Of a stretch of 64,000 bases of DNA, positions 37,750 through 48,179 are shown piece after piece. The notes beneath the pieces were generated by a model, which saw only the letters and a list, made by a program, of their open reading frames with translations, ran no database searches and was not told the DNA's origin. A program made the position numbers and the translations under genes. Origin of the DNA: Terriglobales bacterium (GTDB taxonomy: Bacteria; Acidobacteriota; Terriglobia; Terriglobales; Acidobacteriaceae); NCBI GenBank assembly GCA_025462725.1, contig JAOAPE010000008.1, forward strand, positions 62,001 to 126,000, written 5' to 3'. Within the stretch, counting starts at the first letter, position 1; each line of letters starts with the position of its first letter.

Positions 37750-37761
37750 TATAGAGAAAGA

Positions 37762-37794
37762 GATGTAGGGACGCGGGCATCGCGTCCCTACATC
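37762..37794. repeat. Perfect 14-bp inverted repeat between ald and the kinase gene
   Basis: gatgtagggacgcg (37762-37775) and its exact reverse complement (37781-37794) around a 5-base loop (ggcat). There is no T tract on either side. It sits 4 bp past the ald stop on the minus strand, so it may end ald transcription. Its sequence (gtagggacgcg) also looks like a dispersed REP-type palindrome. Confidence 0.8.
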
Positions 37795-37798
37795 AATG

Positions 37799-38911
37799 TT
37801 AGATGAGGCTCAAGACGTCCTTGAACGGCTGGTTCTGCGAGCTGGCGACCGCGGCGTAGGTGAGGTGTCCTTTATATGTGTTCACACCTTCCTTAATGCC
37901 ATTGTCAGACTTGATCGCGGCTGTCGCACCCATTTGGGCCAGCTTCATCACATAAGGATAAGTGGCGTTGGTGAGCGCCAACGTTGACGTGTGCGGAACT
38001 GCACCAGGCATGTTGGTCACGCAGTAGTGAACCACTCCGTCAACGGTGTAGGCGGGGTTGCTGTGAGTGGTTGGCTTGGCGGTTTCAATGCATCCGCCTT
38101 GGTCGATAGCGACGTCAACGATGACGGCGCCCTTCTTCATGTTCGATACCATCTGGCGAGTCACGAGCTTGGGAGCAGCAGCGCCGGGGATGAGGACTCC
38201 GCCAATGACGAGGTCTGCACGCTTGGTCGCTTCGGCAATGGTGTAAGAGTTCGAGGCCAAGGTGTGGACGCGTCCGCCAAAGATGTCATCGAGTTCGCGC
38301 AAGCGATTGAGGTTGAGGTCAATGATGGTGACATCAGCGCCCATTCCCATGGCGATCTTTGCTGCGTGTGTGCCCACTATTCCGCCGCCGATGATGACGA
38401 CAGTTGCCGGTGCAACGCCGGGGACTCCGCCGAGGAGAACGCCGCGTCCGCCTTTTTCTTTTTCGAGGTAGCTGGCGCCCACTTGGACTGACATGCGTCC
38501 TGCTACTTCTGACATCGGCGTGAGTAGGGGAAGCGTGTTGCGTTTGTCTGTGACGGTCTCATATGCAATGCCGATCACGCCCCGCTTGAGCAATTCGCCG
38601 GTGAGGTCTGGAATGGGAGCGAGGTGCAGATAGGTGAAGAGGATTAGTCCATCGCGAAAGTGTGGAACCTCTTGAGCAATGGGCTCCTTCACTTTTACGA
38701 CCATGTCGGCTTTCTTCCAAACTTCCGCTGCGCTGCCCGCGATCTCAGCTCCCGCAGCTTTGTATTCTTCGTCGGGCATTGACGACAGTGCGCCAGCGTT
38801 CGTTTCCACAATGACTTTGTGGCCGGCATCGATGAGTCCTTTTACGCCGCTGGGAACTATGCCGACGCGTGCTTCATGATCTTTTACCTCTTTAGGTACA
38901 CCAATAAGCAT
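37799..38911 (-). CDS. ald: Alanine dehydrogenase
   Basis: 370-residue NAD-dependent enzyme that interconverts L-alanine and pyruvate plus ammonia. It begins [20 protein letters not shown], with the family's KVKEPI region (substrate side), the YLHLAP motif, and a Rossmann core [30 protein letters not shown]. Near the end come [11 protein letters not shown] and [10 protein letters not shown]. Length and motifs are fully typical. It reads towards the ntrY-like gene, separated by the inverted repeat. Confidence 0.96.
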   Translation of the reverse strand: MLIGVPKEVKDHEARVGIVPSGVKGLIDAGHKVIVETNAGALSSMPDEEYKAAGAEIAGSAAEVWKKADMVVKVKEPIAQEVPHFRDGLILFTYLHLAPIPDLTGELLKRGVIGIAYETVTDKRNTLPLLTPMSEVAGRMSVQVGASYLEKEKGGRGVLLGGVPGVAPATVVIIGGGIVGTHAAKIAMGMGADVTIIDLNLNRLRELDDIFGGRVHTLASNSYTIAEATKRADLVIGGVLIPGAAAPKLVTRQMVSNMKKGAVIVDVAIDQGGCIETAKPTTHSNPAYTVDGVVHYCVTNMPGAVPHTSTLALTNATYPYVMKLAQMGATAAIKSDNGIKEGVNTYKGHLTYAAVASSQNQPFKDVLSLI

Positions 38912-38994
38912 TTTTGAATTCGCCTTTTCTGTTTTAGTAGGTGCATCGCAAGCAGCAACAAACGCACGTTTCCGCTTGGTGAATATTTACCTGA

Positions 38995-40491
38995 TTACAT
39001 CTCTGTGTCTATCTGCGCGCGCTGCAGCTTGTCAGAGTAATCGACATAAACCGCTTTCCACTGACAATAGAAATCAATCGCGCCGAGTCCACCTTCGCGG
39101 TGTCCGTTGCCTGTAGCCTTCACGCCACCGAATGGCAGATGCACTTCAGCGCCGATGGTGGGAGCGTTGATGTAAGTGATTCCGGCGTAGATGTCGCGAA
39201 TGGCGCGGAAAGCTTTGTTGACGTCGCGCGTGTAAAGCGAAGAGGAGAGACCGTACATAGTGCCGTTCGCTATCTCGATCGCCTCATCTGAGGAGTTGAC
39301 CGGAATCACCGTGGCCACCGGCCCGAAGATTTCTTCCTGAGCGATACGCATTTTGGGATGGCCGTCGCCGAAGATAGTGGGTTCAAAGAACCAGCCGTGA
39401 CTGCGATCGCCGCTGCTCAAACGATTTCCACCGGAGACGACCTTTGCGCCTTCCGATGCGCCGACGGCAACGTACTTTGCCGTAGTTTCAATCTGTTGCT
39501 CGTTGATCTGCGGACCCATGTCACTAGCTTCATCAAGTCCTGCGCCGACCTTCAGTGATTTCGCACGCTCTGAAAACTTCGCGAGGAATTCGTCGTAAAC
39601 ACCTTTTTGCACGATCATGCGGCTAGCCGCGGTGCATCGCTGACCTGTGGTTCCGAAGGCACCCCAAACTGCGCCATCCACTGCGAGATCGACGTTGGCA
39701 TCGTCGAGAACGATGATGGCATTCTTTCCGCCCATCTCGAGCGAACAAGGCTTGAAGGTGCGCGCGGCCTGTTCGCCGATGATGCGTCCCACTTCGGATG
39801 AGCCTGTAAAAGATACTGCGCGAACATCCGGATGCGTGACGATGGGAGCGCCAGCATCGGGGCCGAATCCGGTCAGGATATTTACGACACCTTTCGGAAG
39901 CCCAGCGTCCATTAAAGCGCGAACGAGATTGATCGTGGAAAGCGGAGTATCTTCAGCGGGCTTGATCACGCAGGTGTTTCCGCAGACCAGTGCGGGGAAG
40001 ATCTTCCACGAAGGAATCGCCATCGGGAAATTCCACGGAGCGATCATTCCGACGACTCCCATGGGAACGCGGATGGCCATGGCAAATTTGTTCGGAAGCT
40101 CCGAGGGGACCGTCGCGCCAAACAATCGGCGGCCTTCGCCCGCCATGAAATAGGCAGTGTCAATGGCTTCCTGGACATCGCCGCGAGTTTCCTTGAGCAC
40201 TTTGCCCATCTCGCGGGTCATGTCGCGGGCGTAGTCCTCTTTACGCTGGGTAAGAATCTCACCCGCGCGGAAGATGATCTCGGCGCGCTTGGGGGCAGGG
40301 ACTAACCGCCACTTTTCGAAAGCAGTCTTGGCTGCGGCCACCGCGTCGTCGACGTCTTCCTTGCCGGAGGCTTGGAAAATGCCCACAACGTCGCGAGTGT
40401 CGGCGGGGTTAAGGTTTTCAAAGGTTTTTCCAGTGCGTGATTCTACCCACTCACCGCCGATGAGATTCTTGTACACCTTCGCTGGAGCCAT
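38995..40491 (-). CDS. NAD(P)-dependent aldehyde dehydrogenase
   Basis: 498-residue ALDH superfamily enzyme. It has the oxyanion Asn region [10 protein letters not shown], the cofactor loop [12 protein letters not shown], catalytic Glu in LEMGGKN, catalytic Cys in [10 protein letters not shown], and late EEIFGPV and [16 protein letters not shown]. The overall pattern is close to the ALDH7/piperideine-6-carboxylate or alpha-ketoglutarate semialdehyde types, but the substrate cannot be settled from sequence alone. It lies 83 bp upstream of ald on the same strand; both could serve amino-acid catabolism (inference). Confidence 0.9.
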   Translation of the reverse strand: MAPAKVYKNLIGGEWVESRTGKTFENLNPADTRDVVGIFQASGKEDVDDAVAAAKTAFEKWRLVPAPKRAEIIFRAGEILTQRKEDYARDMTREMGKVLKETRGDVQEAIDTAYFMAGEGRRLFGATVPSELPNKFAMAIRVPMGVVGMIAPWNFPMAIPSWKIFPALVCGNTCVIKPAEDTPLSTINLVRALMDAGLPKGVVNILTGFGPDAGAPIVTHPDVRAVSFTGSSEVGRIIGEQAARTFKPCSLEMGGKNAIIVLDDANVDLAVDGAVWGAFGTTGQRCTAASRMIVQKGVYDEFLAKFSERAKSLKVGAGLDEASDMGPQINEQQIETTAKYVAVGASEGAKVVSGGNRLSSGDRSHGWFFEPTIFGDGHPKMRIAQEEIFGPVATVIPVNSSDEAIEIANGTMYGLSSSLYTRDVNKAFRAIRDIYAGITYINAPTIGAEVHLPFGGVKATGNGHREGGLGAIDFYCQWKAVYVDYSDKLQRAQIDTEM

Positions 40492-40654
40492 GCTGGTAGG
40501 AAGTCCTTGAACAGAGTATGAAAACTCTCAATCGTACAGGATTTCTGGCGAGATTTCATCTTCCGGGGCAGGCGGCGGTGCCTCGCGGAGGATTATGGCC
40601 TAACGTATCCGTTGTCAGGTATCCAATGAGTGTACTTTTAAGGTGATTACCCAT

Positions 40655-40682
40655 TTGTGAGCCGAAACAGGTGTGGTACTCT
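40655..40682 (+). promoter_or_regulatory. Candidate promoter of the FecR-domain gene
   Basis: TTGTGA and TACTCT separated by 16 bp, about 42 bp upstream of the proposed TTG start. Moderate match only. Confidence 0.35.
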
Positions 40683-40724
40683 CTTTAGCATTCAACAACT
40701 TGCGAAGAAGTTGTGTGACTAAGA

Positions 40725-42014
40725 TTGAGCCCAACTAAACCAAAAAACGCTGAAGGTCATATCATCGGTTGGACGACGGTCCGATACCGCAGCATTGTGA
40801 TGTCCGTAATCGCACTGCTCGTACTTGCGGTAGTCGTCTTTTATTTCGCATTTCCAAAGACCAGCGCCAGCATTGTGAATTCCGGAAGCAATCTTTTGAC
40901 TTCGCTTTTGGAGAAGTTGGGAGCCGCGGCCCCACCAGGCAAACCGCCGAGAGCGGTGGGAGAGCAAAAAGCTTCTTTCACGATGATCGACGGCAGCGTG
41001 AAAGTGAAAAAGAAGAGCAGCAATTCCTGGGTGAATGCTGCGTACGACGTGCCGCTTGAAAAAGGCGACGTAGTGCAGACCGGCGCTGAAGGCATGGCAA
41101 AGATCGTATTCGCCGATCTCACGAACTACACAGTCAAACCGGATTCGTTGATCGTAGTGGAAGAGAATTCAACCAACGCTGAGCAGCAGACTCGCGTAGC
41201 TGTTGAAGTCACAACCGGTACCGTCGATCTTTCGACTGCGACATACTCGCACGGTTCGAAATCAGAAGTGATCATGGCGGGCAGCAAGGCTTCCCTTGCA
41301 CCTGAGAGTACGGCGCAAGTCCGTAATGATCCGCGAAGCGATTCGCACGAAATCCTTCTCCAAAAGGGCGCTGGCGAAGTAACGCGCAACGGGGAAGTAG
41401 TGAGCCTCTCGAACTTCGAAAAAGTCTCGTTCAAGTCCGATTCCGCGCAGATGGTCAAAGACCGCGAAATAGGCCCGCCGACGCTGATCGATCCATCAAA
41501 CATGATGCCGATCTTCTCGAGTGGCGGCGCTAGTGCTGTGCGCTTCACCTGGACACCGATCGATGGCGTGAAGGGATACCACGTCCGCATCGCAAAGAAC
41601 CCGTACTTCACGCAACTGGTGATGGAGAAGAACGTTGCCGGACCAGAGCTTCAGATGACCGGGGTTCCTGAGGGCGCTTATTACTGGTCAGTGCAGTCTA
41701 TCGATCCGCGCGGGAAAGAATCGATTGAGAGCGAACGTAACCGCTTCACTGTGATCCCTAAGAGCACCGAGGCGGGACTCAGTCTGGAACTCGAACCATT
41801 CGTGCAACATGGCCGTATCATCGAAGTGCGGGGCAAGACGGACGCGACCGCGCGCGTGATGGTCAATGGCGGGGAAGTTCCGGTGATCGGTGGAGACGGG
41901 CGGTTCCTATTTTTCACGCCGCCACTGCCGAATGGGGAAAACGTGATCACGGTGACTGCGCAGAATTCTCGCGGCGGCGTGAGCACGCAGACGAAGAAAG
42001 TTGTTATCCAGTAG
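40725..42014 (+). CDS. FecR-domain membrane protein
   Basis: 429 residues from a TTG; the first in-frame ATG is inside the membrane helix, so an ATG start would clip it. One transmembrane helix (about 25-45, IVMSVIALLVLAVVVFYFAF) is followed by a FecR domain (SFTMIDGSVKVKKK, LEKGDVVQTGAEGMAKIVFADLTNYTVKPDS, about 85-200). Next come an Fn3-like region (VRFTWTPIDGVKGYHVRIAKNPYF, YYWSVQSIDPRGKES) and a C-terminal Ig-like repeat (GRIIEVRGKTDATARVMVNGGEVPV). It is not next to a sigma factor or TonB receptor, so a structural or envelope role fits better than iron signalling. It precedes mreB by about 230 bp. Confidence 0.82.
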   Translation: MSPTKPKNAEGHIIGWTTVRYRSIVMSVIALLVLAVVVFYFAFPKTSASIVNSGSNLLTSLLEKLGAAAPPGKPPRAVGEQKASFTMIDGSVKVKKKSSNSWVNAAYDVPLEKGDVVQTGAEGMAKIVFADLTNYTVKPDSLIVVEENSTNAEQQTRVAVEVTTGTVDLSTATYSHGSKSEVIMAGSKASLAPESTAQVRNDPRSDSHEILLQKGAGEVTRNGEVVSLSNFEKVSFKSDSAQMVKDREIGPPTLIDPSNMMPIFSSGGASAVRFTWTPIDGVKGYHVRIAKNPYFTQLVMEKNVAGPELQMTGVPEGAYYWSVQSIDPRGKESIESERNRFTVIPKSTEAGLSLELEPFVQHGRIIEVRGKTDATARVMVNGGEVPVIGGDGRFLFFTPPLPNGENVITVTAQNSRGGVSTQTKKVVIQ

Positions 42015-42245
42015 CACTGCAGTACAACGGATGAAGGCCGAACATCCGGTTCCAGTGGTTCCGCTTCGTAGCGAGTCTTCGAGATCGTCACTGATATCAA
42101 AGATGCGCATAGAATCAACCCTGACAATCCCACGTAACTGGTGCAGTTCTTAGGCGGTGAGTGGAACGGTGCTTCGTTCCCCTCGCAGTGGTACGTAGAA
42201 GCACAACAGTATTCAGGTAATTCAGTCAAGGAAGTGGACTTTAAT

Positions 42246-43310
42246 ATGTCGTCGAACGGCACCCAGAACAACCGCATTCATAATCTTCGGTCACTCTTCA
42301 GCATGTTCTCAAGCGATCTTGCCATCGACTTGGGCACAGCCAACACATTGGTTTTTGCAAAAGGCAAAGGCATCGTTGTAAATGAACCATCCATCATCGC
42401 GGTAAACAAGAATACAAACGAAGTGGAAGCGGTGGGCAAGGAAGCCAAGGAGATGCTGGGACGCACTCCGGGAAACATCGTTGCCATCAAGCCGATGAAA
42501 GACGGCGTCATCGCGGACTTCCGCCACACTGAAAAGATGTTGAACTACTTCATCCAGAAGGCGCACAACCGCAAGATGTTGGTGCACCCGCGCATCGTGA
42601 TCGGAGTGCCATCTGAGATCACGCAGGTAGAAAAGCGCGCGGTCATGGATTCCGCATATCGCGCCAAAGCCAGCGAAGTGTATCTCGTGGAACAAGCGAT
42701 GGTCGCGGCCATCGGCGCGGGCCTTCCCATCACTGAACCGAGCGGCAACATGGTTGTGGACATCGGCGGCGGCACCACGGACATCGCGGTGATTTCGCTG
42801 AGTGGCATCGTTTACTCGCGCTCAGTTCGCATGGCGGGCAATCAGGCCGACGAAGCGATCATGAATTACCTCAAGCGCAAGTACAACTTGCTTATCGGCG
42901 AGCGGACTGCAGAGCAGATCAAGATGGAAATCGGTTCGGCGTTCCCGCTGGACAAGCCGCTCACGATGGAGATCAAAGGACGCAACCTTATTGAGGGTGT
43001 TCCGAAGACCATCACCGTGGATGACAGCGAGATTCGCGAAGCGCTGGGCGAATGCGTTGGAACCATCATGAATGCGATTCGCGTAGCGTTGGAGCGGACA
43101 CCGCCAGAGTTGAGCGCAGATATCAGCGACCGCGGCATCGTGCTGACCGGTGGCGGCGCGCTCTTGAAGAACCTGGACAAGCGTATCCGCGAAGAAACGG
43201 GGCTTCCGGTCTCAATCGCTGACGATCCCCTGGCCAGCGTCGTTCTGGGCACGGGAAAAATGCTCAGCGATTTCAAGTTGCTCCGCAAGATCTCGATCGA
43301 CTACGCGTAG
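42246..43310 (+). CDS. mreB: Rod shape-determining protein MreB
   Basis: 354 residues from the ATG at 42246 (MSSNGTQNNRIHNL). It is a bacterial actin that guides lateral wall synthesis. SDLAIDLGTANTLVFAKGKGIVVNEPS (phosphate 1), MVVDIGGGTTDIAVISL (phosphate 2) and GIVLTGGGALLKNLD (adenosine motif) are intact. The upstream in-frame region from 42141 has no ribosome site and is low in coding character. It starts the mreB-mreC-mreD-mrdA-rodA run. Confidence 0.97.
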   Translation: MSSNGTQNNRIHNLRSLFSMFSSDLAIDLGTANTLVFAKGKGIVVNEPSIIAVNKNTNEVEAVGKEAKEMLGRTPGNIVAIKPMKDGVIADFRHTEKMLNYFIQKAHNRKMLVHPRIVIGVPSEITQVEKRAVMDSAYRAKASEVYLVEQAMVAAIGAGLPITEPSGNMVVDIGGGTTDIAVISLSGIVYSRSVRMAGNQADEAIMNYLKRKYNLLIGERTAEQIKMEIGSAFPLDKPLTMEIKGRNLIEGVPKTITVDDSEIREALGECVGTIMNAIRVALERTPPELSADISDRGIVLTGGGALLKNLDKRIREETGLPVSIADDPLASVVLGTGKMLSDFKLLRKISIDYA

Positions 43311-43356
43311 AGAGCGCCACCTCTCTGCTTAACGCCACGAACCGCGGCCGGATGCA

Positions 43357-44463
43357 ATGGATAATTTCTTCACCAGATACCGGAATGAAACAGTATTGTT
43401 CGGCATACTGTTTCTCCAGGTAATTGCGCTGGCCACCCAAGTGCGCGTATCAGACGCGGGCGGATTCACCGGCGATCCCAACATCAGTGGCCGCTCAAGC
43501 TCAACTCGGTTGATCCGCGTGTGGGCAGTCGCAGTGATCTCACCTTTTCAAAAACTCTCAGTCAATAGCGGCTCTGGCGTCAGGAATCTTTGGGGCAAGT
43601 ACGTCGGCCTCATCCATGTGCGTGATGAGAACGCGCGTTTGCAAGAGCAGTTGAACGAATTGCGATTGCAGCAGACTCGACTGCAACAGGATGCTGACCA
43701 GGGACGCAGGCTGCAAGCATTGCTCGCGTTCAAAGAACAATACGTAGAGAAGACCATTGCCGCACAAGTGATCGGCACAAGCGGGACTGACCTGTCTCGG
43801 GTCATCTACATTGACCGTGGTTATCGCGACGGCGTGGAAGCAGGAATGGCCGTCATCACGCCTGATGGAATCGTTGGGAAGATCAGCCGGGCAGACCGGT
43901 CCACCTCACAAGTGCTTCTCATTACCGATCAGCTAAGCGGTGCCGGAGTGCTTTTGGAACGATTACGGTTGAACGGAATCCTGAAGGGAACTCAATCGGG
44001 CTCACCGGAAGTTTTGAATGTGATGGCGGATGAAAAAATAGAAGTGGGCGACAAGGTGATAACCACGGGAGGAGATAGGGTTTATCCCAAGGGACTCGCG
44101 GTAGGTACGGTCATCAATGTTGCACCGGACCGGGAAAGGGACCCGTTTCTCTCAATCCGCGTGAAGCCCGCCGTGAATCTCGGACACCTCGAAGAAGTGT
44201 TGGTCGTGACGCAACTGAGCGAACGCAGCAATGCTGTGGCTGATGCTACTGTGCCGATTCGCGCCGCTGACATGCTGGCGCAAAGACTCCCTTCCGCGAA
44301 AAAGAAGACTGAAGAAGATGGCAAAAAAACGGAATCGCCTGAGCAATCGGGAGCAAAGCCGCTGACAAACGAAACGACGAACACTACATCGCCAAAGCCG
44401 GTTGCTAAGGCTGTTTCGCAACCATCCAAGCCCGCAGAAAAAACTAAGGAAAGCCCCCGATAG
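43357..44463 (+). CDS. mreC: Rod shape-determining protein MreC
   Basis: 368 residues. It has an N-terminal membrane helix (TVLFGILFLQVIALAT), a coiled coil at about 88-125 (ARLQEQLNELRLQQTRLQQDADQ), and the MreC beta domains (VIGTSGTDLSRVIYIDRGYRDGVEAGMAVITPDGIVGKI, GDKVITTGGDRVYPKGLAVGTV). The last 75 residues are a disordered Lys/Ser/Thr/Pro-rich tail, longer than in most MreC. It lies 46 bp after mreB and 2 bp before mreD. Confidence 0.94.
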   Translation: MDNFFTRYRNETVLFGILFLQVIALATQVRVSDAGGFTGDPNISGRSSSTRLIRVWAVAVISPFQKLSVNSGSGVRNLWGKYVGLIHVRDENARLQEQLNELRLQQTRLQQDADQGRRLQALLAFKEQYVEKTIAAQVIGTSGTDLSRVIYIDRGYRDGVEAGMAVITPDGIVGKISRADRSTSQVLLITDQLSGAGVLLERLRLNGILKGTQSGSPEVLNVMADEKIEVGDKVITTGGDRVYPKGLAVGTVINVAPDRERDPFLSIRVKPAVNLGHLEEVLVVTQLSERSNAVADATVPIRAADMLAQRLPSAKKKTEEDGKKTESPEQSGAKPLTNETTNTTSPKPVAKAVSQPSKPAEKTKESPR

Positions 44464-44465
44464 CC

Positions 44466-44987
44466 GTGGCCCAACGCTCGATCACCAGAGAAGGTATTGA
44501 GGTCCACCGCTTCAGCATTATTGCTGCGCTCGTGATTCCTTTGTTCGCGTTGTTCCTGCAGGCATCGTTGCCGCTGCGGTTTACATTTTTCTCTATTTTC
44601 GACCTGCCGCTACTGGTCACGATCTTCTTCGCTGTAGCGCGCAGAAATCCGCTCGCGGGAACGTTGACGGGCTTCATCATTGGATTGGTGCAAGATAGTT
44701 TGACGTATCAACATCAGCCCATCGGATTATTCGGCATTTCAAAGACGATCATCGGATACCTGGCTTCTTCAATCGGCGTAAAGATTGATGTTGAGAATCC
44801 CGGCTCGCGGTTGCTGATGACGTTTGGGTTTTATCTTCTACATCGCGGAATCTATCAAGCGCTGCGGAACATGGTGCGAATGCCGATCGAGTTCAATTGG
44901 GGACACGAATTAGGCGCAGCCCTCGCCAATGCACTCTTGGCGGTGGCCTTGTTCATGGTCCTGGATCGTTATAAGCAACGCAATTAG
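44466..44987 (+). CDS. mreD: Rod shape-determining protein MreD
   Basis: 173-residue membrane protein from a GTG, 2 bp after mreC. Five or so hydrophobic segments are seen (IIAALVIPLFALFLQASLPL, LPLLVTIFFAVA, LTGFIIGLVQDSLT and others), with the MreD pattern GLVQDSLTYQHQPIGLFGISKTIIGYLAS. It is a partner of MreC in the elongasome. Confidence 0.9.
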   Translation: MAQRSITREGIEVHRFSIIAALVIPLFALFLQASLPLRFTFFSIFDLPLLVTIFFAVARRNPLAGTLTGFIIGLVQDSLTYQHQPIGLFGISKTIIGYLASSIGVKIDVENPGSRLLMTFGFYLLHRGIYQALRNMVRMPIEFNWGHELGAALANALLAVALFMVLDRYKQRN

Positions 44988-45057
44988 CTGATTTGAATTT
45001 TGCAACTCTGAATCTCATACTGTAAGTAGCACATTGGCTTTGGCCAATCAGGTGGTT

Positions 45058-47067
45058 ATGCAACAAATAGGCCGCGAAGAGAAGGTCCCTACAAGCAAAT
45101 TGCTGGTGGTGCAGTACGCAATCCTGGCAATCTTCCTTCTGCTGGCATTCGGTCTCTGGCGGTTGCAAGTGATGCGCAGTGAGCAGTACGAGTCGCTCGC
45201 TGAAAAGAACCGCATCCGCACCATCCCTATCCTTGCGCCGCGCGGTAAGATACTCGACCGGGAAGGGCGCATCATTGTTGACAACTACCCATCGTTCTCT
45301 GCGCTGCTCTTGCGCGAGCAGCCTCACGAAGTGGAACCGAAGATTTCCAAGATCGCTGACGGGTTAAATGTTTCGGCAGATGAGATTCGCAACCTGCTGC
45401 GGCGCTATGCCGGACGTCCGAAGTACGAACCTGTAGTCATCAAGCAGGACATCACGCCTGACGAGTTGGCATTCATCGAAGCCAACAAGAGTGAGATTCC
45501 TGAACTCGAGACCATCATGGTGCATCGTCGTCTGTATCCGAAAGACGGATTCGCCGCACACTTGATCGGCTATGTGGGAGAAGTCAGCGAAGACGATTTG
45601 AATCGTCCGCAATTTGAGCTTTATAAGCAGGGTGACATTGTCGGGAAATCAGGCCTGGAGCAGCAATACAACGATCTGCTGATCGGAAAAGATGGCGAGC
45701 GCCGCGCGCTCGTGGACAGTAAAGGAAAAGAAGTGGGGCGGCTGAGCAAGACTCCCGCCGAACCGGGCAAGCAACTGAAGCTGACGATTGATCTCGACAT
45801 CCAGATCGCCGCGGAAGAGGCGCTCGAAGGGCATAACGGCGCGATGATTGCGATGGATCCGCGCAACGGCGACATCCTCGCGCTAGTCAGCCGTCCGACA
45901 TTTGACCCGAACCATTTCGCGGTGCGCATTTCCCGCGACGAGTGGAACAAGTTAGTTACCGATCCCGCGAAACCGCTATTGAATAAAGCGATTCAGGCTC
46001 AGCTTGCTCCCGGCTCGGTCTTCAAGATCATCATGTCTGTTGCAGGTTGGCAGGAGGGCATCGCACAGACGCTCAATGTTCACTGCAATGGTGGCGCTAC
46101 CTTTTACGGGCGCCGATTCGGCTGTTGGGTCAAAGGCGGCCACGGAGCGGTGGACCTGACGAAAGCCATCTACCAATCCTGCGACGTCTTCTTCTACACG
46201 CTCGCCGAGCGGCTTGGCATCAGTCGGATTGCAAAATACGCCACAGCATTGGGACTCGGTCAGAAGACAGGTGTTGACCTTCCGCAAGAAGCTTCCGGGA
46301 TTATGCCTTCTGAGGAATGGAAGATTCGAAACTTCAAGCAGAAATGGTTTGCCGGGGAGACCATCTCAGTCGGAATCGGGCAGGGCGCAGTAACGACAAC
46401 GCCGATGCAACTTATGCGCGCGATTGCCGCAATTTCCATGGACGGCCAAATGGTCATGCCGCATGTAGTGAATCCCACAGACATGCCGAAGGGTTATACG
46501 GGAGTGAGCCGTCCGGAAGTGAAGAATGTTGCCATCGACGCGGGCGGATGGAACGTGATCACGGACGCAATGGGACGAGTGCTCTTGCCGGAAGGGACAG
46601 CGCCCTCGGCGCATGTTCCCGGCGTAGACATTGCGGGAAAAACAGGGTCCGCACAAGTGGTATCGCTGGCTCTGCGCGCAAAGCATGAGAAGAATGATGA
46701 TTTCGCGCAGAACGGTTGGTTCGTAGGATTCACGCCACGACGTAATCCGGAGATTATCGTCGCCGTGCTGTTCGAAGGCGGCGAACACGGTAAGTTAGCC
46801 GCGCGGTTGGCAACACAAGTGATCAAAGCGTATGCGGACAAACAGCGGCGAATCGGAGTCAAAACAGCGGGTGTCACAAAGGACGGCAAGGCGATTGAAG
46901 TCGCTGGGTTGTGGAACCAGCGGGACGAGCACGCTGACAAAGACGCGACTCCCGATGCCATACAGGGCGGAAGATTCAAAGTCGCTCTGAGTGCAAAGCG
47001 CTCGACAGTAAAGCCCCCTGCAATCTTGGGAACGGTTGTTCATCCATTCCCGGCGGGGCAGGACTGA
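45058..47067 (+). CDS. mrdA: Penicillin-binding protein 2 (elongation transpeptidase)
   Basis: About 669 residues from the ATG at 45058; a TTG at 45034 would add eight residues. It has a single membrane anchor (LLVVQYAILAIFLLLAFGLW), a PBP dimerisation domain (ILAPRGKILDREGRIIVDNYPSFSALL) and a transpeptidase domain. The active-site motifs are APGSVFK (SxxK), SCD in IYQSCDVFFYTLAERLG, and AGKTGSAQV. It crosslinks lateral-wall peptidoglycan with RodA, whose gene start overlaps its stop codon. Confidence 0.94.
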   Translation: MQQIGREEKVPTSKLLVVQYAILAIFLLLAFGLWRLQVMRSEQYESLAEKNRIRTIPILAPRGKILDREGRIIVDNYPSFSALLLREQPHEVEPKISKIADGLNVSADEIRNLLRRYAGRPKYEPVVIKQDITPDELAFIEANKSEIPELETIMVHRRLYPKDGFAAHLIGYVGEVSEDDLNRPQFELYKQGDIVGKSGLEQQYNDLLIGKDGERRALVDSKGKEVGRLSKTPAEPGKQLKLTIDLDIQIAAEEALEGHNGAMIAMDPRNGDILALVSRPTFDPNHFAVRISRDEWNKLVTDPAKPLLNKAIQAQLAPGSVFKIIMSVAGWQEGIAQTLNVHCNGGATFYGRRFGCWVKGGHGAVDLTKAIYQSCDVFFYTLAERLGISRIAKYATALGLGQKTGVDLPQEASGIMPSEEWKIRNFKQKWFAGETISVGIGQGAVTTTPMQLMRAIAAISMDGQMVMPHVVNPTDMPKGYTGVSRPEVKNVAIDAGGWNVITDAMGRVLLPEGTAPSAHVPGVDIAGKTGSAQVVSLALRAKHEKNDDFAQNGWFVGFTPRRNPEIIVAVLFEGGEHGKLAARLATQVIKAYADKQRRIGVKTAGVTKDGKAIEVAGLWNQRDEHADKDATPDAIQGGRFKVALSAKRSTVKPPAILGTVVHPFPAGQD

Positions 47068-48179
47068 TGCGCAAGAATCTTTCATTCCGCGATTTCGATT
47101 GGGTACTGCTGGGATTCACCATGGCCATCGCCGCTCTTGGCGTGCTGCAAATCTACAGTGCCAGTCTGAATACGAAATTCGCGGACGCGACTACGGGAAC
47201 CCCGGTCCACATAAAGCAGATGTATTGGCTGGCTGCGGGAATCCTCGTGATGTTCGCCATTAGCCGCATTGACTACCACCTGTTGCTTGAGAACGCGCAC
47301 TGGGCGTATGTCGGCTCGATTGTTTCTTTATTGGCTGTGGCCGCCATAGGGATAAAAATCCTCGGGGCGAAGCGCTGGATACGCGTGCCCGGCTTGGGAC
47401 TATTTCAGCCATCGGAGTGGGTGAAACTGGTATTGATCATCGTGCTGGCCAGATACATCAGTTCATTGAACCAGAAGGATGTCACGTGGCCAGACATCTT
47501 CAAAGCTGGCCTGATAGCGGGGATACCGTTTCTGCTGGTCGTCAAGCAGCCGGACTTGGGGACATCCCTCACCTATCTTCCGCCGCTGGTTGTTGGGTTG
47601 TTCTTAGGTGGGATTCGGTTTAAACAGATTGCCGTAATCCTGCTTGCCGTGGCTATGGTCGTTCCCGTGGCGTGGAAGGTGGCACTGAAGCCCTACCAGA
47701 AAGACCGATTGGTCAACTTCACCCATCCTGAAAATGACCCTAAGGGGTCGGGGTACCAGATTCAGCAATCCCTCATCGCGGTGGGAAATGGGGGCCTTTT
47801 TGGCCGGGGAGTAGCCGGCGGAACGCAGACCCAGGGCATGTTTCTGCCTGTAACGCATACGGATTTCATCTTCGCGGCCTTTGCCGAGGAACATGGATTC
47901 GTAGGTGCTACGGCGGTTCTCTTGCTATACTTTATCGTGCTTATGCGGTTGATTCAGAACGCCCAAACGGCTCCTGATCGCGCAGGCACGATGATCACCA
48001 TGGGAGTGGTAGCCGTACTGGTCTTCCACATCCTGGTCAACATCGGAATGGTGGTCGGCATGATGCCGGTCACAGGAATCCCTTTACCGCTGATGAGTTA
48101 TGGCGGCTCTTCAGTGATGTTCACGTTTTTGGCGCTGGGAATTGTGATGAACATCCACATGCGCCGATTTGTGAATTGA
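47067..48179 (+). CDS. rodA: Peptidoglycan glycosyltransferase RodA
   Basis: 370-residue SEDS-family membrane protein that polymerises lipid II during elongation. The starting ATG shares its A-TG with the mrdA stop (TGATG). SEDS hallmarks: QIYSAS region, FQPSEWVKLVLIIVLARY, VVKQPDLGTSLTYLPPLVVGLF with the catalytic-site Asp, HTDFIFAAFAEEHGFVG, and the terminal GIPLPLMSYGGSS. Around ten transmembrane segments. Confidence 0.95.
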   Translation: MRKNLSFRDFDWVLLGFTMAIAALGVLQIYSASLNTKFADATTGTPVHIKQMYWLAAGILVMFAISRIDYHLLLENAHWAYVGSIVSLLAVAAIGIKILGAKRWIRVPGLGLFQPSEWVKLVLIIVLARYISSLNQKDVTWPDIFKAGLIAGIPFLLVVKQPDLGTSLTYLPPLVVGLFLGGIRFKQIAVILLAVAMVVPVAWKVALKPYQKDRLVNFTHPENDPKGSGYQIQQSLIAVGNGGLFGRGVAGGTQTQGMFLPVTHTDFIFAAFAEEHGFVGATAVLLLYFIVLMRLIQNAQTAPDRAGTMITMGVVAVLVFHILVNIGMVVGMMPVTGIPLPLMSYGGSSVMFTFLALGIVMNIHMRRFVN

